Positions 26,239-34,744 of a stretch of 64,000 nucleotides of DNA are shown one piece after another (within the stretch, counting starts at the first letter, position 1; each line of letters opens with the position of its first letter). Position numbers and translations under genes: made by a program. The stretch is from Blautia hansenii DSM 20583 (GTDB taxonomy: Bacteria; Bacillota; Clostridia; Lachnospirales; Lachnospiraceae). Location: the NCBI RefSeq assembly GCF_002222595.2, contig NZ_CP022413.2:504501-568500 (forward strand), in the 5' to 3' direction. The notes under the pieces are model-generated. The model was not told where the DNA came from. It saw nothing but the letters and a program-made list of their open reading frames with translations, and ran no database searches.

Positions 26239-26279
26239 GCAGGATAATAATATATCACGAAATAAATCCTGCGGGAGGA
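26239..26279 (+). promoter_or_regulatory. Hairpin abutting a ribosome site at the end of a long leader
   Basis: GCAGGAT (26239-26245) pairs with ATCCTGC (26266-26272), which touches the ribosome site GGGAGGA (26273-26279) of the small gene at 26283. Stem formation could limit ribosome access. The rest of the 260-base leader (26022-26238) holds further short stems (AGAGAAGCTCTC near 26028; TTTTCTG with CAGAAAA near 26116-26160) but no riboswitch class I recognise. Confidence 0.4.
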
Positions 26280-26282
26280 AGC

Positions 26283-26498
26283 ATGAATAAAAGAGAAGTA
26301 AACGTACTCCATCAAGAACTGGAGATTTATCGTGAAATGGGAATTCCTCTTTACCTAAATGGAAAAAAGAGTACACCAAAACGCATAGAGAAAGCATATA
26401 GAATTGCAGAAGAAGGTGTCTATATGAGAGATTACATACAAGATGATACAGGAAAATTAAAAGGCTTGTCCTTTGATTTTGTAAGAGAAGAAGAATGA
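26283..26498 (+). CDS. Small conserved-looking protein of unknown function (71 aa)
   Basis: The protein has 71 residues, is highly charged and helical, and has no signal or membrane segment. A very good ribosome site (GGGAGGA) and the upstream promoter make it a real gene. The sequence (LEIYREMGIPLYLNGKKSTPKRIEKAYRIAEE, then YMRDYIQDDTGKLKGLSFDFV) looks like a small regulatory or adaptor protein, but I do not recognise a named family. It stands alone between the sigma operon and the GH18 gene. Confidence 0.7.
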   Translation: MNKREVNVLHQELEIYREMGIPLYLNGKKSTPKRIEKAYRIAEEGVYMRDYIQDDTGKLKGLSFDFVREEE

Positions 26499-26554
26499 GG
26501 TAAGAAATATAAAGAAAAGATAAAATCTGAAAAAAACATGAAATCCTGAAGAAA

Positions 26555-26585
26555 TTGGTGACGAAGGGAAAAAATATGGTATAAT
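26555..26585 (+). promoter_or_regulatory. Promoter of the GH18-protein gene
   Basis: An extended -10, TGGTATAAT (core 26580-26585), with a TTGGTG -35-like element at 26555-26560 (19-base spacing, a little long). It lies 55 bases before the GH18 gene; the palindrome-like GTACGTATGTAC follows at about the start of the transcript. Confidence 0.5.
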
Positions 26586-26640
26586 AACTGTACGTATGTA
26601 CTATAACGTAGAAACAAATGAAAATAAAAGGAGTTAAAAA

Positions 26641-28350
26641 ATGGCGAAACGAAGGAGGAGAAGAAGGCGTAGAAATCAATTAGTCCCTATATTGGTTGCA
26701 ATGCTTCTGATTATACTTGTTGCTGTTGCGGGTATTGTCACAGGTTTCATAAAAAAATATACACCATCAGATACAAGGATGGAGTTAGCAGATTATTATC
26801 ATACAGGTGAAGGCGAAGCTGCTTTGATTTTGCAGGATACAATCAGTGAAGCAAAAGGAAAAATAGTAGACGGGAGAGCTTATTTGCCTTACAGCGTTAT
26901 AACAAATGAGATGGGAGGAAGGTTTTATTGGGATAAAGAGAGTGAAAAAATGCTGTATACAACAGCAACAGACACTTTAGAGATAAAACCGGAAGATACT
27001 GCATACACAATTGCGGGTCAGACAAAACAGCAGGATTATATTCTTGTAAAGGAAATAGGCGAAGAATTTTATATAGCTCTTGATTTTGTAGAACAGTATA
27101 TGCCAATTCAGGGCGAAGTATACGACAAACCGGACAGAATTGTGGTATCCTATAAATGGGGAGATATCAATACAGTATCTGTTTCAAAAGATACGGAAGT
27201 TCGATATCAGGGAGGTATTAAAAGCCCAATTCTTTCTGATGTGAAAAAAGGTGATACTTTAATATTGCTGGAAGAGATGGAAAACTGGTCCAGAGTTATG
27301 ACGACAGACGGTATTGATGGATATGTAGAAAAGAAAAATTTAGAAAAACCGCAGACCACAGAGCTGTCTTATACAGGAGAATACAAAGAGGATTACAGCA
27401 GTCTTACAAGAGAACATAAAATAAATTTGGCATGGCATCAAGTTACTTCCGAGGCAGCGAATGCAGCCCTTGGAGAAACTATTCAAAATATGGCAGGAGT
27501 CAATGTCATTTCTCCTACATGGTTTTCTGTTACAGCAAACGAAGGCACGATATCCTCTCTGGCAAGTGCAGATTATGTAAATGAGGCGCATAGCAGAGGA
27601 ATGGAAGTCTGGGGACTGATTGACAATTTTAATCCGGATGTCAGTACATTGGAGACCTTGTCAAGCAGAAGCTCCAGAGAGCATATTATTCAGAAGCTCT
27701 TAGAAGAAGCCCAAAGAGTAGCACTTGATGGTATCAATGTGGACTTTGAAGCTCTTACAGAAGAAGAAGCGCCGCATTTTATTCAGTTTGTCAGAGAACT
27801 TTCTGTTGTTTGCAGAGCCAATAATCTGGTGTTGTCCGTAGACAATCCGGTTCCTCAATTCACAGGATTTTATAATAGAAAGGAACAGGGAATTGTAGCA
27901 GATTATGTTATTATTATGGGATATGACGAGCATACGACAGGTTCAGAAGAAGCAGGTTCTGTTGCATCCCTGCCCTTTGTAAAAGAAGGAATTGAAAAAA
28001 CATTACAGGAAGTACCGAAGGAAAAAGTGATTAACGGAATACCTTTCTATACCAGACTTTGGACAGAGTCTAATAACGGAACACTGTCCAGCGAGGTAAT
28101 GACCATGGATGCTGCAAGCCAATATATACAGGAAAACGGTATTGAAGTATACTGGGAGAAAGAAACAGCTCAGAATTATGGGGAGTTGCTTACTGATAAC
28201 GGTACACAAAAAATATGGCTGGAGGACGAGCAGTCTATTGAAGAAAAGATGAAGCTGATTAGTCAGTATGAGCTTGCCGGTGTGGCTTCATGGAAGCTGG
28301 GATTTGAAAGGGCAGATGTCTGGAGTGTAATCAGTCAATATTTACAATAA
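26641..28350 (+). CDS. Membrane-anchored GH18 family protein with SH3 domain (SleL/YaaH-like)
   Basis: A 569-residue protein. A very basic start (eight arginines within residues 4-11) precedes one membrane anchor (about 14-37). An N-terminal domain of the copper-amine-oxidase-N type (about 70-170) and a bacterial SH3 domain (about 178-235) follow. The C-terminal GH18 barrel (about 255-565) has the catalytic motif LDGINVDFE with acid residue E370. Related enzymes attack N-acetylglucosamine linkages in spore cortex or cell wall. Anchor, SH3 and GH18 together point to peptidoglycan binding outside the membrane. The exact reaction is uncertain. GGAG precedes the ATG. Confidence 0.82.
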   Translation: MAKRRRRRRRRNQLVPILVAMLLIILVAVAGIVTGFIKKYTPSDTRMELADYYHTGEGEAALILQDTISEAKGKIVDGRAYLPYSVITNEMGGRFYWDKESEKMLYTTATDTLEIKPEDTAYTIAGQTKQQDYILVKEIGEEFYIALDFVEQYMPIQGEVYDKPDRIVVSYKWGDINTVSVSKDTEVRYQGGIKSPILSDVKKGDTLILLEEMENWSRVMTTDGIDGYVEKKNLEKPQTTELSYTGEYKEDYSSLTREHKINLAWHQVTSEAANAALGETIQNMAGVNVISPTWFSVTANEGTISSLASADYVNEAHSRGMEVWGLIDNFNPDVSTLETLSSRSSREHIIQKLLEEAQRVALDGINVDFEALTEEEAPHFIQFVRELSVVCRANNLVLSVDNPVPQFTGFYNRKEQGIVADYVIIMGYDEHTTGSEEAGSVASLPFVKEGIEKTLQEVPKEKVINGIPFYTRLWTESNNGTLSSEVMTMDAASQYIQENGIEVYWEKETAQNYGELLTDNGTQKIWLEDEQSIEEKMKLISQYELAGVASWKLGFERADVWSVISQYLQ

Positions 28351-28372
28351 GAAAAGATAGAGGTGGAGTATT

Positions 28373-29182
28373 ATGGGAGAACATGAAATGTTTAAAACAA
28401 CCCTGATGGGCGGATATGATAAGGAAGAAGTACAGGAATTAATCCAGAAAATGAAGGATGAAATGGCAGAAGTGCAGGTGAATTACAGAAAACAGCTTGC
28501 AGAACGAGATGAGAGGATTGCCGAGCTTCAGAAACGTATTGAATTAAAAGACGCATATCAGGCACGTATGGAAGAGGATATTAAAGAAAAATATCAGAAG
28601 TATATTGATAATTATGAAAGCATCGGAAAGCTGGTTTTTGAAGCACAGTTAAAATCTGACAGCATGCAGAGGGAAGCAGAAGAAAAATGCAGTAAGATGA
28701 TTGAGGAAGCAGAAGCAGAGGCAAAACGCCGTGTTGAGTCTGTTCAGTCAGAAATTGATGATAAGCTTTTAGAAGGGAAAAAGAAATATCTGGCTGTTCA
28801 GGAAGAAATGAATGGTATTGTAGAGCTTATCAATCAGGCACAGAAAAGATTTATGTCCTCCTATAAAGAAGTACACCAGATTATCAATAGTATGCCAACC
28901 TCCTTGAATGATATTGAGGATGTAGTAGATTTGGAAATTCAAAAATTAGAAGGGAATTCTTCCGATGAAATCTTAGATACAGAGGAAGAAATTCATTTAG
29001 GAGATACACAGGAATTAGATATTCTTGATGCTGTGGATGATATTTCAGACTTGGAAGAATTTGATGAAGAGGATGCAGAAGAGGATGAAGACAGCAAGCT
29101 TGCTATGCAGATTTCAAAGCTTTTAAGTGAAGAAGATGAAGCAATGATGGAAGAAGATTTAGAAGATTTCTTCAAAGAATAA
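28373..29182 (+). CDS. DivIVA-like coiled-coil protein with acidic tail
   Basis: A 269-residue protein. The N-terminus (MFKTTLMGGYDKEEVQELIQKM, about 6-27) resembles the DivIVA membrane-curvature-binding motif, in which a GY pair is conserved. A long coiled coil (about 30-185) and a very acidic C-terminal tail (about 200-269, many D/E) follow. DivIVA-family proteins mark septa or poles and recruit wall or sporulation factors. A second, shorter protein with the same N-terminal motif is at 54156. GAGGTGGAG precedes the ATG. Confidence 0.72.
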   Translation: MGEHEMFKTTLMGGYDKEEVQELIQKMKDEMAEVQVNYRKQLAERDERIAELQKRIELKDAYQARMEEDIKEKYQKYIDNYESIGKLVFEAQLKSDSMQREAEEKCSKMIEEAEAEAKRRVESVQSEIDDKLLEGKKKYLAVQEEMNGIVELINQAQKRFMSSYKEVHQIINSMPTSLNDIEDVVDLEIQKLEGNSSDEILDTEEEIHLGDTQELDILDAVDDISDLEEFDEEDAEEDEDSKLAMQISKLLSEEDEAMMEEDLEDFFKE

Positions 29183-29197
29183 AAGAAGATATGTATG

Positions 29198-29227
29198 AAG
29201 CCGCTTTCCTTTGAAAGCGGCTTTTTG
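29198..29227 (+). terminator. Terminator of the GH18/DivIVA-like operon
   Basis: GCCGCTTTC pairs with GAAAGCGGC around a four-base loop and ends in TTTTT. Confidence 0.85.
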
Positions 29228-29322
29228 TTGGGAAAGACTGCATTTTGTAAGAGCATATGCTAAGATACATTCTTTATTCTTATTTTGCATATATTGAACC
29301 AAATGAAAAAAAGGTGATGTAT

Positions 29323-30033
29323 ATGAAAAAGAAATGGCTAAAAGGAGCAATGACAATCTGTATGCTGTGTGCAGTTTATCTTTTGTCGAGAGAAGGAGCT
29401 ATGCTGACGGGAAAAAGCATAACAGAGGAAAAGGGGCTTATTCTGATTGACAGCGGACATGGGGGAATTGACCCGGGCGTAGTTGGAATTGGCGGAGTGA
29501 AGGAAAAAGATATCAATTTAAAAATTGCAAAGGAGCTTGCAGGCGCACTTGAGAAAAAAGGATATAAAGCGGTGCTTATAAGAAAAGACGACAATGGCTT
29601 ATATGATGCGGAAAGTAAAAATAAAAAGGTACAGGATATGCAAAAAAGATGTGCTATGATAAAGGAGGAAAAACCATTGCTGACCGTGAGTATTCATCAA
29701 AACAGCTATCAGGATGAAGCTGTGTGCGGACCACAGGTGTTTTACTACAAGGACTCTTTGGAAGGTGCAAATCTTGCAAAATGTATACAGGAAGAGCTAA
29801 ACAATCGGCTTCAGGTGGAAAAGCCTCGAACGGAAAAAGCAAACAGCACGTATTATCTTTTAAAACGCAGTGAAGGCGTATTAAATATTGTAGAAACAGG
29901 ATTTTTGACAAATAAAAAAGAAGCAGAGCTATTGCGGACAAAAGAATACCAAAAGAAATGTGCCGAGGCTATCTGCAATGGGATTTTAAAATTTTTAAAA
30001 ACAGTAGAAATAAATAAGACGAATGTGGTATGA
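29323..30033 (+). CDS. cwlD: N-acetylmuramoyl-L-alanine amidase, CwlD-like
   Basis: A 236-residue amidase_3 protein with an N-terminal signal/anchor (about 5-22). The zinc-site motifs are DSGHGGIDPG (first His), the glutamate in the following helix region, SIHQNSY (second His) and the catalytic IVETGFLTN. CwlD removes the peptide side chain from muramic acid during muramic-delta-lactam synthesis in spore cortex. The short one-domain form fits CwlD rather than vegetative amidases. I chose ATG 29323 (AAAAGGTG 7 bases upstream). A CATATATT box at 29288-29295 fits a sigma-E -10, but the -35 is poor. Confidence 0.82.
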   Translation: MKKKWLKGAMTICMLCAVYLLSREGAMLTGKSITEEKGLILIDSGHGGIDPGVVGIGGVKEKDINLKIAKELAGALEKKGYKAVLIRKDDNGLYDAESKNKKVQDMQKRCAMIKEEKPLLTVSIHQNSYQDEAVCGPQVFYYKDSLEGANLAKCIQEELNNRLQVEKPRTEKANSTYYLLKRSEGVLNIVETGFLTNKKEAELLRTKEYQKKCAEAICNGILKFLKTVEINKTNVV

Positions 30034-30075
30034 TAAAGGCGTATGTAAATTAGAAATGAAAGGGAAGAAGGCACA

Positions 30076-31125
30076 GTGAATACAAAATTAGTCAAAGTAG
30101 AAAAAGAATATCCTGATTTACAGATTATGAAGGAAGCAGGAGAAATTCTGAAAAACGGCGGACTGGTGGCGTTTCCTACCGAAACCGTATATGGTCTGGG
30201 TGGTGATGGCTTAAATGCCCGCTCATCAGAAAAAATATATACAGCGAAGGGAAGGCCTTCTGACAATCCTTTGATTATACATATTGCAGATATGGAAAGC
30301 CTGAATAAGATTGTCAGACAAATTCCGGAAAAGGCAAAGCTTCTTGCTGAAAAATTTTGGCCGGGACCGCTGACAATGATTTTTCAAAAAAGCTCTGAAG
30401 TACCTTATGAGACCACTGGAGGTTTAGAAAGCGTAGCGGTAAGAATGCCAAATCATCCTGTTGCATTAGCGCTTATTCAAGCAGGAGGCGGCTATATTGC
30501 AGCTCCGAGCGCCAATACATCAGGAAGACCCAGCCCTACAAAGGCAGAGCATGTTGCAGAGGATTTAAGCGGCAGGATTGATATGATTGTAGACGGAGGA
30601 GATGTAGGAATTGGTCTGGAGTCTACCATTGTGGATTTTACAGAGAATATTCCGGTTATTCTTCGCCCCGGCTATATCAATCAGGCTATGATAGAAGCGG
30701 TGATTGGCTCGGTTCGTATGGATAAGGGACTTTTAATCTCAGATGAAAAGGTAAAACCAAAAGCGCCGGGGATGAAATATCGCCATTATGCGCCGAAAGC
30801 ACAGCTGGTAATTGTGCAGGGGAATACGAACAAAGTAACTGCACATATTAATCAGATCTGTGAAGCCTTACAGCAGGAAGGGAAAAAAGTAGGCGTCATC
30901 GCAACAGATGAAACAAAAGATTTATATCAGGCAAATGTGGTAAAAAGTATCGGCACCAGAGAAGACGAGGAAGGGATTGCAAGACATCTTTTCGGAATTT
31001 TAAGAGAGTTTGACGAGGAAGATGTTGACTGTATTTATTCCGAAGCGTTTGATACGCCAAAAATCGGACAGGCAATTATGAACCGTCTGTTAAAGGCTGC
31101 CGGACATCATATTATTTATTTATAA
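30076..31125 (+). CDS. sua5: L-threonylcarbamoyladenylate synthase (Sua5/YwlC type)
   Basis: A 349-residue two-domain Sua5 protein. The N-terminal YrdC domain (about 15-205) carries FPTETVYGLG, KGRPSDNPL and SANTSGRPSPT; the C-terminal Sua5 domain (about 235-349) follows a linker containing PGMKYRHYAPKA. It makes threonylcarbamoyl-AMP for the t6A modification of ANN-reading tRNAs. It starts at a GTG with GGGAAGAAGG upstream and is followed closely by rpiB, an order also seen in Bacillus (ywlC near ywlF). Confidence 0.92.
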   Translation: MNTKLVKVEKEYPDLQIMKEAGEILKNGGLVAFPTETVYGLGGDGLNARSSEKIYTAKGRPSDNPLIIHIADMESLNKIVRQIPEKAKLLAEKFWPGPLTMIFQKSSEVPYETTGGLESVAVRMPNHPVALALIQAGGGYIAAPSANTSGRPSPTKAEHVAEDLSGRIDMIVDGGDVGIGLESTIVDFTENIPVILRPGYINQAMIEAVIGSVRMDKGLLISDEKVKPKAPGMKYRHYAPKAQLVIVQGNTNKVTAHINQICEALQQEGKKVGVIATDETKDLYQANVVKSIGTREDEEGIARHLFGILREFDEEDVDCIYSEAFDTPKIGQAIMNRLLKAAGHHIIYL

Positions 31126-31136
31126 GGAGGCAAAGC

Positions 31137-31565
31137 ATGATAGCATTAGGATGTGACCACGGTGGTTACGAATTAAAACAGGAAATTATTAAGTATTTAG
31201 AAGAAAAAAATATTCCATACAAGGATTTCGGATGCCACAGTACAGAAGCAGTAGATTATCCGATTTATGCCAGAATGGTAGGAAAGGCAATTCAGACAGG
31301 AGAATGTGAAAAGGGTATCCTGATTTGCGGAACAGGAATTGGAATTTCTATTGCGGCAAATAAAATGAAAGGTATCCGTGCAGCTCTTTGTACAGACTGT
31401 TTCTGTGCGGAAGCTACAAGAGAGCACAACGATGCCAATATTTTAGCGCTGGGCGGCAGAGTCGTAGGACCGGGACTTGCAGTAAAAATTGTAGATACAT
31501 TTTTAAATACAGAATTTTCTCACGCAGAACGCCATCAGAAACGTATTGATTTAATTGAGGAATAA
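31137..31565 (+). CDS. rpiB: Ribose 5-phosphate isomerase B
   Basis: A 142-residue RpiB/LacAB-family isomerase. [10 protein letters not shown] near the start, the phosphate/anion loop [13 protein letters not shown] (about 63-75) and the catalytic Cys region are in place. It interconverts ribose 5-phosphate and ribulose 5-phosphate in the pentose phosphate pathway. It lies 11 bases after sua5 with AAGGAGGC upstream, and precedes upp, so a nucleotide-supply operon is likely. Confidence 0.93.
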   Translation: MIALGCDHGGYELKQEIIKYLEEKNIPYKDFGCHSTEAVDYPIYARMVGKAIQTGECEKGILICGTGIGISIAANKMKGIRAALCTDCFCAEATREHNDANILALGGRVVGPGLAVKIVDTFLNTEFSHAERHQKRIDLIEE

Positions 31566-31590
31566 GCAGAAAACAAAGGAGAACAGAAAA

Positions 31591-32220
31591 ATGGCAAAAA
31601 CAATGGTTATGGAGCATCCATTAATTCAGCATAAAATCGGTATTATCCGCAGAAAAGAGACAAGCTCAAAGGAATTTCGTGAATTGGTAAGTGAAGTTGC
31701 AATGTTTATGGCTTATGAAGCTACCAGAAATTTAAAGCTTGTTGACGTGGATATTGAAACTCCTATTACAAAAACAACGGTAAAAGAGCTGGCAGGTAAG
31801 AAGATGGCAGTTGTGCCGATTTTAAGAGCAGGTCTTGGTATGGTTGAGGGAATGCTTACCATGGTTCCGGCAGCAAAAATCGGTCATATCGGTCTTTACA
31901 GAGACCCTGAAACTTTAAAACCGGTGGAATATTACTGCAAGCTTCCTGCTGACTGTGGGGAAAGAGAAGTATTTGTTACAGACCCTATGCTGGCAACAGG
32001 CGGTTCTGCGGCAGCGGCAATTACTATGTTAAAAGAAAAAGGCGTAAAAAATATCCACTTTATGTGTATCATTGCTGCGCCGGAAGGTGTAAAAGCCTTG
32101 CAGGAAGCGCATCCTGATGTGGATATCTATATTGGAGCTTTAGATGAACACTTAAATGACCACGGCTACATTGTACCGGGGCTTGGCGATGCCGGAGACC
32201 GTATTTTCGGAACAAAATAA
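31591..32220 (+). CDS. upp: Uracil phosphoribosyltransferase
   Basis: A 209-residue UPRTase that converts uracil and PRPP to UMP for pyrimidine salvage. The start region ([21 protein letters not shown]), the PRPP loop [14 protein letters not shown] (about 132-145) and the C-terminal uracil-binding [10 protein letters not shown] are diagnostic. The ATG at 31591 has AAAGGAG upstream; the longer frame is not supported. It sits between rpiB and dCMP deaminase. Confidence 0.95.
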   Translation: MAKTMVMEHPLIQHKIGIIRRKETSSKEFRELVSEVAMFMAYEATRNLKLVDVDIETPITKTTVKELAGKKMAVVPILRAGLGMVEGMLTMVPAAKIGHIGLYRDPETLKPVEYYCKLPADCGEREVFVTDPMLATGGSAAAAITMLKEKGVKNIHFMCIIAAPEGVKALQEAHPDVDIYIGALDEHLNDHGYIVPGLGDAGDRIFGTK

Positions 32221-32231
32221 GAGGTGAAAGC

Positions 32232-32717
32232 ATGACAGGAAAGAGAGACGGATATATTTCCTGGGATGAATATTTTATGGGAGTTGCAAAGCTTTCAGGA
32301 ATGCGTTCAAAAGACCCCAATTCTCAGGTGGGAGCCTGTATTGTAAGTCAGGACAATAAGATTTTGTCCATGGGCTATAATGGTTTTCCCATGGGATGTT
32401 CTGACGATGAATTTCCATGGGCAAGAGAAGGCGAAGAGCTTGATACAAAATATTTTTATGTGACACATAGTGAGTTAAATGCGATATTGAATTATCGTGG
32501 CGGTTCTTTAGAGGGAGCGAAATTGTATGTGTCCCTGTTTCCCTGCAATGAATGTGCAAAGGCAATTATTCAGGCCGGAATTAAAACCATTGTTTATGAA
32601 TGTGATAAATATGCAGACTCTGCGGCAGTCAAAGCATCAAAAAGAATGTTGGATGCGGCAGGGGTGCGTTATTATCAGTATAATAAAACAGGACGAAAGA
32701 TAGAGATTGAGGTATAA
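32232..32717 (+). CDS. dCMP deaminase (ComEB-like)
   Basis: A 161-residue zinc cytidine/deoxycytidylate deaminase. The zinc site is formed by HSELNAIL (His and catalytic Glu) and PCNECAK (two Cys). It converts dCMP to dUMP, supplying thymidylate synthesis. It follows upp by 11 bases with GAGGTG upstream. Bacillus homologues are called ComEB; there is no competence context here. Confidence 0.9.
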   Translation: MTGKRDGYISWDEYFMGVAKLSGMRSKDPNSQVGACIVSQDNKILSMGYNGFPMGCSDDEFPWAREGEELDTKYFYVTHSELNAILNYRGGSLEGAKLYVSLFPCNECAKAIIQAGIKTIVYECDKYADSAAVKASKRMLDAAGVRYYQYNKTGRKIEIEV

Positions 32718-32721
32718 AAAT

Positions 32722-32759
32722 AAGAGGAGTTCTGTCGGGAAAATCCGGCAGAACCTCTT
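32722..32759 (+). terminator. Strong hairpin after dCMP deaminase (no U tract)
   Basis: AAGAGGAGTTCTGTCGG pairs with CCGGCAGAACCTCTT. No T run follows; instead the right arm ends within the -35 box of the proS leader promoter. It may end the upstream transcript or insulate the T-box. Confidence 0.5.
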
Positions 32760-32786
32760 GACAAAAGAAAAAAATTCCAATAGAAT
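32758..32786 (+). promoter_or_regulatory. Consensus promoter of the proS leader
   Basis: TTGACA (32758-32763), 17-base spacer, TAGAAT (32781-32786). Transcription should start near 32793, at the beginning of the T-box. Confidence 0.8.
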
Positions 32787-32792
32787 GAGTAA

Positions 32793-33056
32793 AAGTAAAA
32801 TGACGAAGAAAAGGAATAGTATGCGAATGGAACTCTAAAGAGAGAAAGCCGTATGGTGAAAGGCTTTTGTGGGAAATCGCAGAACCGGCCTTGGAGTTGC
32901 CTGTGATGAGCAGGACGTGTGCTTTGACGTTAAAAAAGCAAAGGAAGTGAGTAGTCCGGATAAAATGAAATAAGATAGGACTGCTAATAAGGGTGGTACC
33001 GCCGGGTAGAAGACATCGGTCCCTAGGAGATAGGGGTTGCATGTCCTTTTTTTATG
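32793..33056 (+). promoter_or_regulatory. T-box leader controlling proS
   Basis: A tRNA-sensing T-box riboswitch. The basal stem I is formed by GGAACTC near 32828 and GAGTTGCC near 32894, with the AGAGAG motif after the 5' strand. The T-box proper, AGGGTGGTACCGCC, is at about 32990-33003. The terminator is a stem of GACAT...ATGTC and TCCCT...AGGGG ending in seven T (33047-33053). The probable specifier is CCG at 32885-32887, a proline codon, placed just before the conserved CCTTGGAG; the codon assignment is tentative. Uncharged tRNA-Pro would pair with the T-box and stabilise the antiterminator, raising ProRS synthesis. Confidence 0.9.
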
Positions 33057-33079
33057 TAAACAGCTATTTATGAAAAGTT

Positions 33080-33184
33080 CATATCGGGAATATGACACAT
33101 TCACGCTCAGTCTGCGTTCACTTTGAGCCGGAGTCTCAAAGCGTACTCGACAAATTCACTGAAATGTATCAATATTCCGATATG
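33080..33184 (+). repeat. Folded 105-base element with long inverted-repeat arms before proS
   Basis: CATATCGGGAATAT (33080-33093) pairs with ATATTCCGATATG (33172-33184) except for one bulged G. The pairing continues inward (GACACATT with AATGTATC) and, with a three-base interruption, outward (TGAAAA with TTTTCA). Inside are two more hairpins, ACGC/GCGT (33103-33117) and CTTTGAG/CTCAAAG (33121-33141). The whole folds as a branched, cloverleaf-like structure. It lies after the T-box terminator and 118 bases before proS. It could be a miniature mobile or REP-like repeat, or a second RNA control element. Between 33185 and 33302 I see only an A-rich leader and the AAAGGAG site. Confidence 0.6.
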
Positions 33185-33302
33185 TTTTCAAAACAGTAGT
33201 TTCATAAAAGGTTCGGGACATGAGATATGAAAATACAGAATATAACCTCTCTATCAATAGCAAGTATAAAAATAAATAAAAAATTTAAAGGAGAAAGCAG
33301 TT

Positions 33303-34742
33303 ATGGCAAATAACAAGAAACTGGTAGAAGCAATTACTTCTATGGAAGAAGATTTTGCGCAATGGTACACAGACGTAGTAAAAAAAGCGGATTTAATTGA
33401 CTATACAAGTGTAAAGGGCTGTATGGTTATCAAACCGGCAGGCTATGCAATCTGGGAAAATATTCAGCATGAATTGGACAGAAGATTTAAGGAAACAGGT
33501 GTAGAAAATGTATATCTGCCAATGTTTATTCCGGAAAGTCTTCTTCAGAAGGAAAAAGACCATGTAGAAGGTTTTGCTCCTGAAGTTGCATGGGTAACAC
33601 ATGGAGGACTTGAACCGCTTCAGGAAAGACTTTGTGTGCGCCCTACTTCCGAGACTTTATTCTGTGATTTCTATGCTAAGGAAATCCAGTCTCACAGAGA
33701 TTTACCAAAGGTATATAATCAGTGGTGTTCTGTTGTTCGTTGGGAAAAGACAACAAGACCATTCCTTCGTTCCAGAGAATTTTTATGGCAGGAGGGTCAT
33801 ACTGCACATGCAACAGCAGAAGAAGCAGAAGAAAGAACCATTCAGATGTTAAACATCTATGCGGATTTCTGTGAGCAGGTTCTGGCAATGCCTGTTGTAA
33901 AAGGAAAGAAGACAGACAAAGAAAAATTTGCGGGAGCAGAGTCTACTTATACAATCGAAGCTTTAATGCACGACGGAAAAGCTTTACAGTCAGGAACAAG
34001 CCATAACTTTGGTGATGGATTTGCTAAAGCATTTGGTATTCAGTATACGGATAAAGAAAATAAATTACAGTACGTTCACCAGACTTCATGGGGAATGACA
34101 ACACGTTTAATTGGTGCGATCATTATGGTTCACGGAGACAACAGCGGTCTTGTTCTGCCTCCTAGAATTGCTCCGGTACAGGCAGTGGTTATCCCAATCC
34201 AGCAGAAAAAAGAAGGTGTTCTGGACAATGCTTACAAATTACAGGCACAGTTAAAAGCAGCAGGAATTCGTGTAAAAACAGACGATACAGACAAGAGTCC
34301 GGGATTTAAGTTCGCAGAGCAGGAAATGCGTGGTATTCCGGTTCGTATTGAATGTGGACCAAAGGATATGGAAGCAAATCAGGCAGTTGTAGTAAGACGT
34401 GACACAAGAGAAAAAATCACAGTATCTCTTGACAATCTGGCAGAAGAAGTTCAGAAAATTCTGGATACTATGCAGGTAGAAATGCTGGAAAGAGCAAGAG
34501 CACACAGAGAAGCTCATACTTATACAGCAACAGACTACGAAGAATTTAAGTCTATTGTAGAAGAAAAACCGGGATTTGTAAAAGCAATGTGGTGCGGCTG
34601 CAAAGAGTGTGAAGACAAGATTAAGGATGATGTTCAGGCAACATCCAGATGTATGCCATTTGAGCAGGAAACTCTTTCTGACAAATGTGTTGTCTGCGGC
34701 AAACCTGCTAAAAAAATGGTTTATTGGGGGCGTGCATACTAA
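33303..34742 (+). CDS. proS: Prolyl-tRNA synthetase, eukaryote/archaea-like type
   Basis: A 479-residue class II synthetase that charges tRNA-Pro. It is the short form without the INS editing domain of E. coli ProRS, with class II motif 2 (around [24 protein letters not shown]) and the eukaryote-like start ([25 protein letters not shown]). The C-terminal zinc-type domain has paired cysteines (CGCKEC about 438-443, CVVCG about 464-468) and ends in the family tail VYWGRAY. It is controlled by the T-box upstream. AAAGGAG precedes the ATG. Confidence 0.95.
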   Translation: MANNKKLVEAITSMEEDFAQWYTDVVKKADLIDYTSVKGCMVIKPAGYAIWENIQHELDRRFKETGVENVYLPMFIPESLLQKEKDHVEGFAPEVAWVTHGGLEPLQERLCVRPTSETLFCDFYAKEIQSHRDLPKVYNQWCSVVRWEKTTRPFLRSREFLWQEGHTAHATAEEAEERTIQMLNIYADFCEQVLAMPVVKGKKTDKEKFAGAESTYTIEALMHDGKALQSGTSHNFGDGFAKAFGIQYTDKENKLQYVHQTSWGMTTRLIGAIIMVHGDNSGLVLPPRIAPVQAVVIPIQQKKEGVLDNAYKLQAQLKAAGIRVKTDDTDKSPGFKFAEQEMRGIPVRIECGPKDMEANQAVVVRRDTREKITVSLDNLAEEVQKILDTMQVEMLERARAHREAHTYTATDYEEFKSIVEEKPGFVKAMWCGCKECEDKIKDDVQATSRCMPFEQETLSDKCVVCGKPAKKMVYWGRAY

Positions 34743-34744
34743 TT

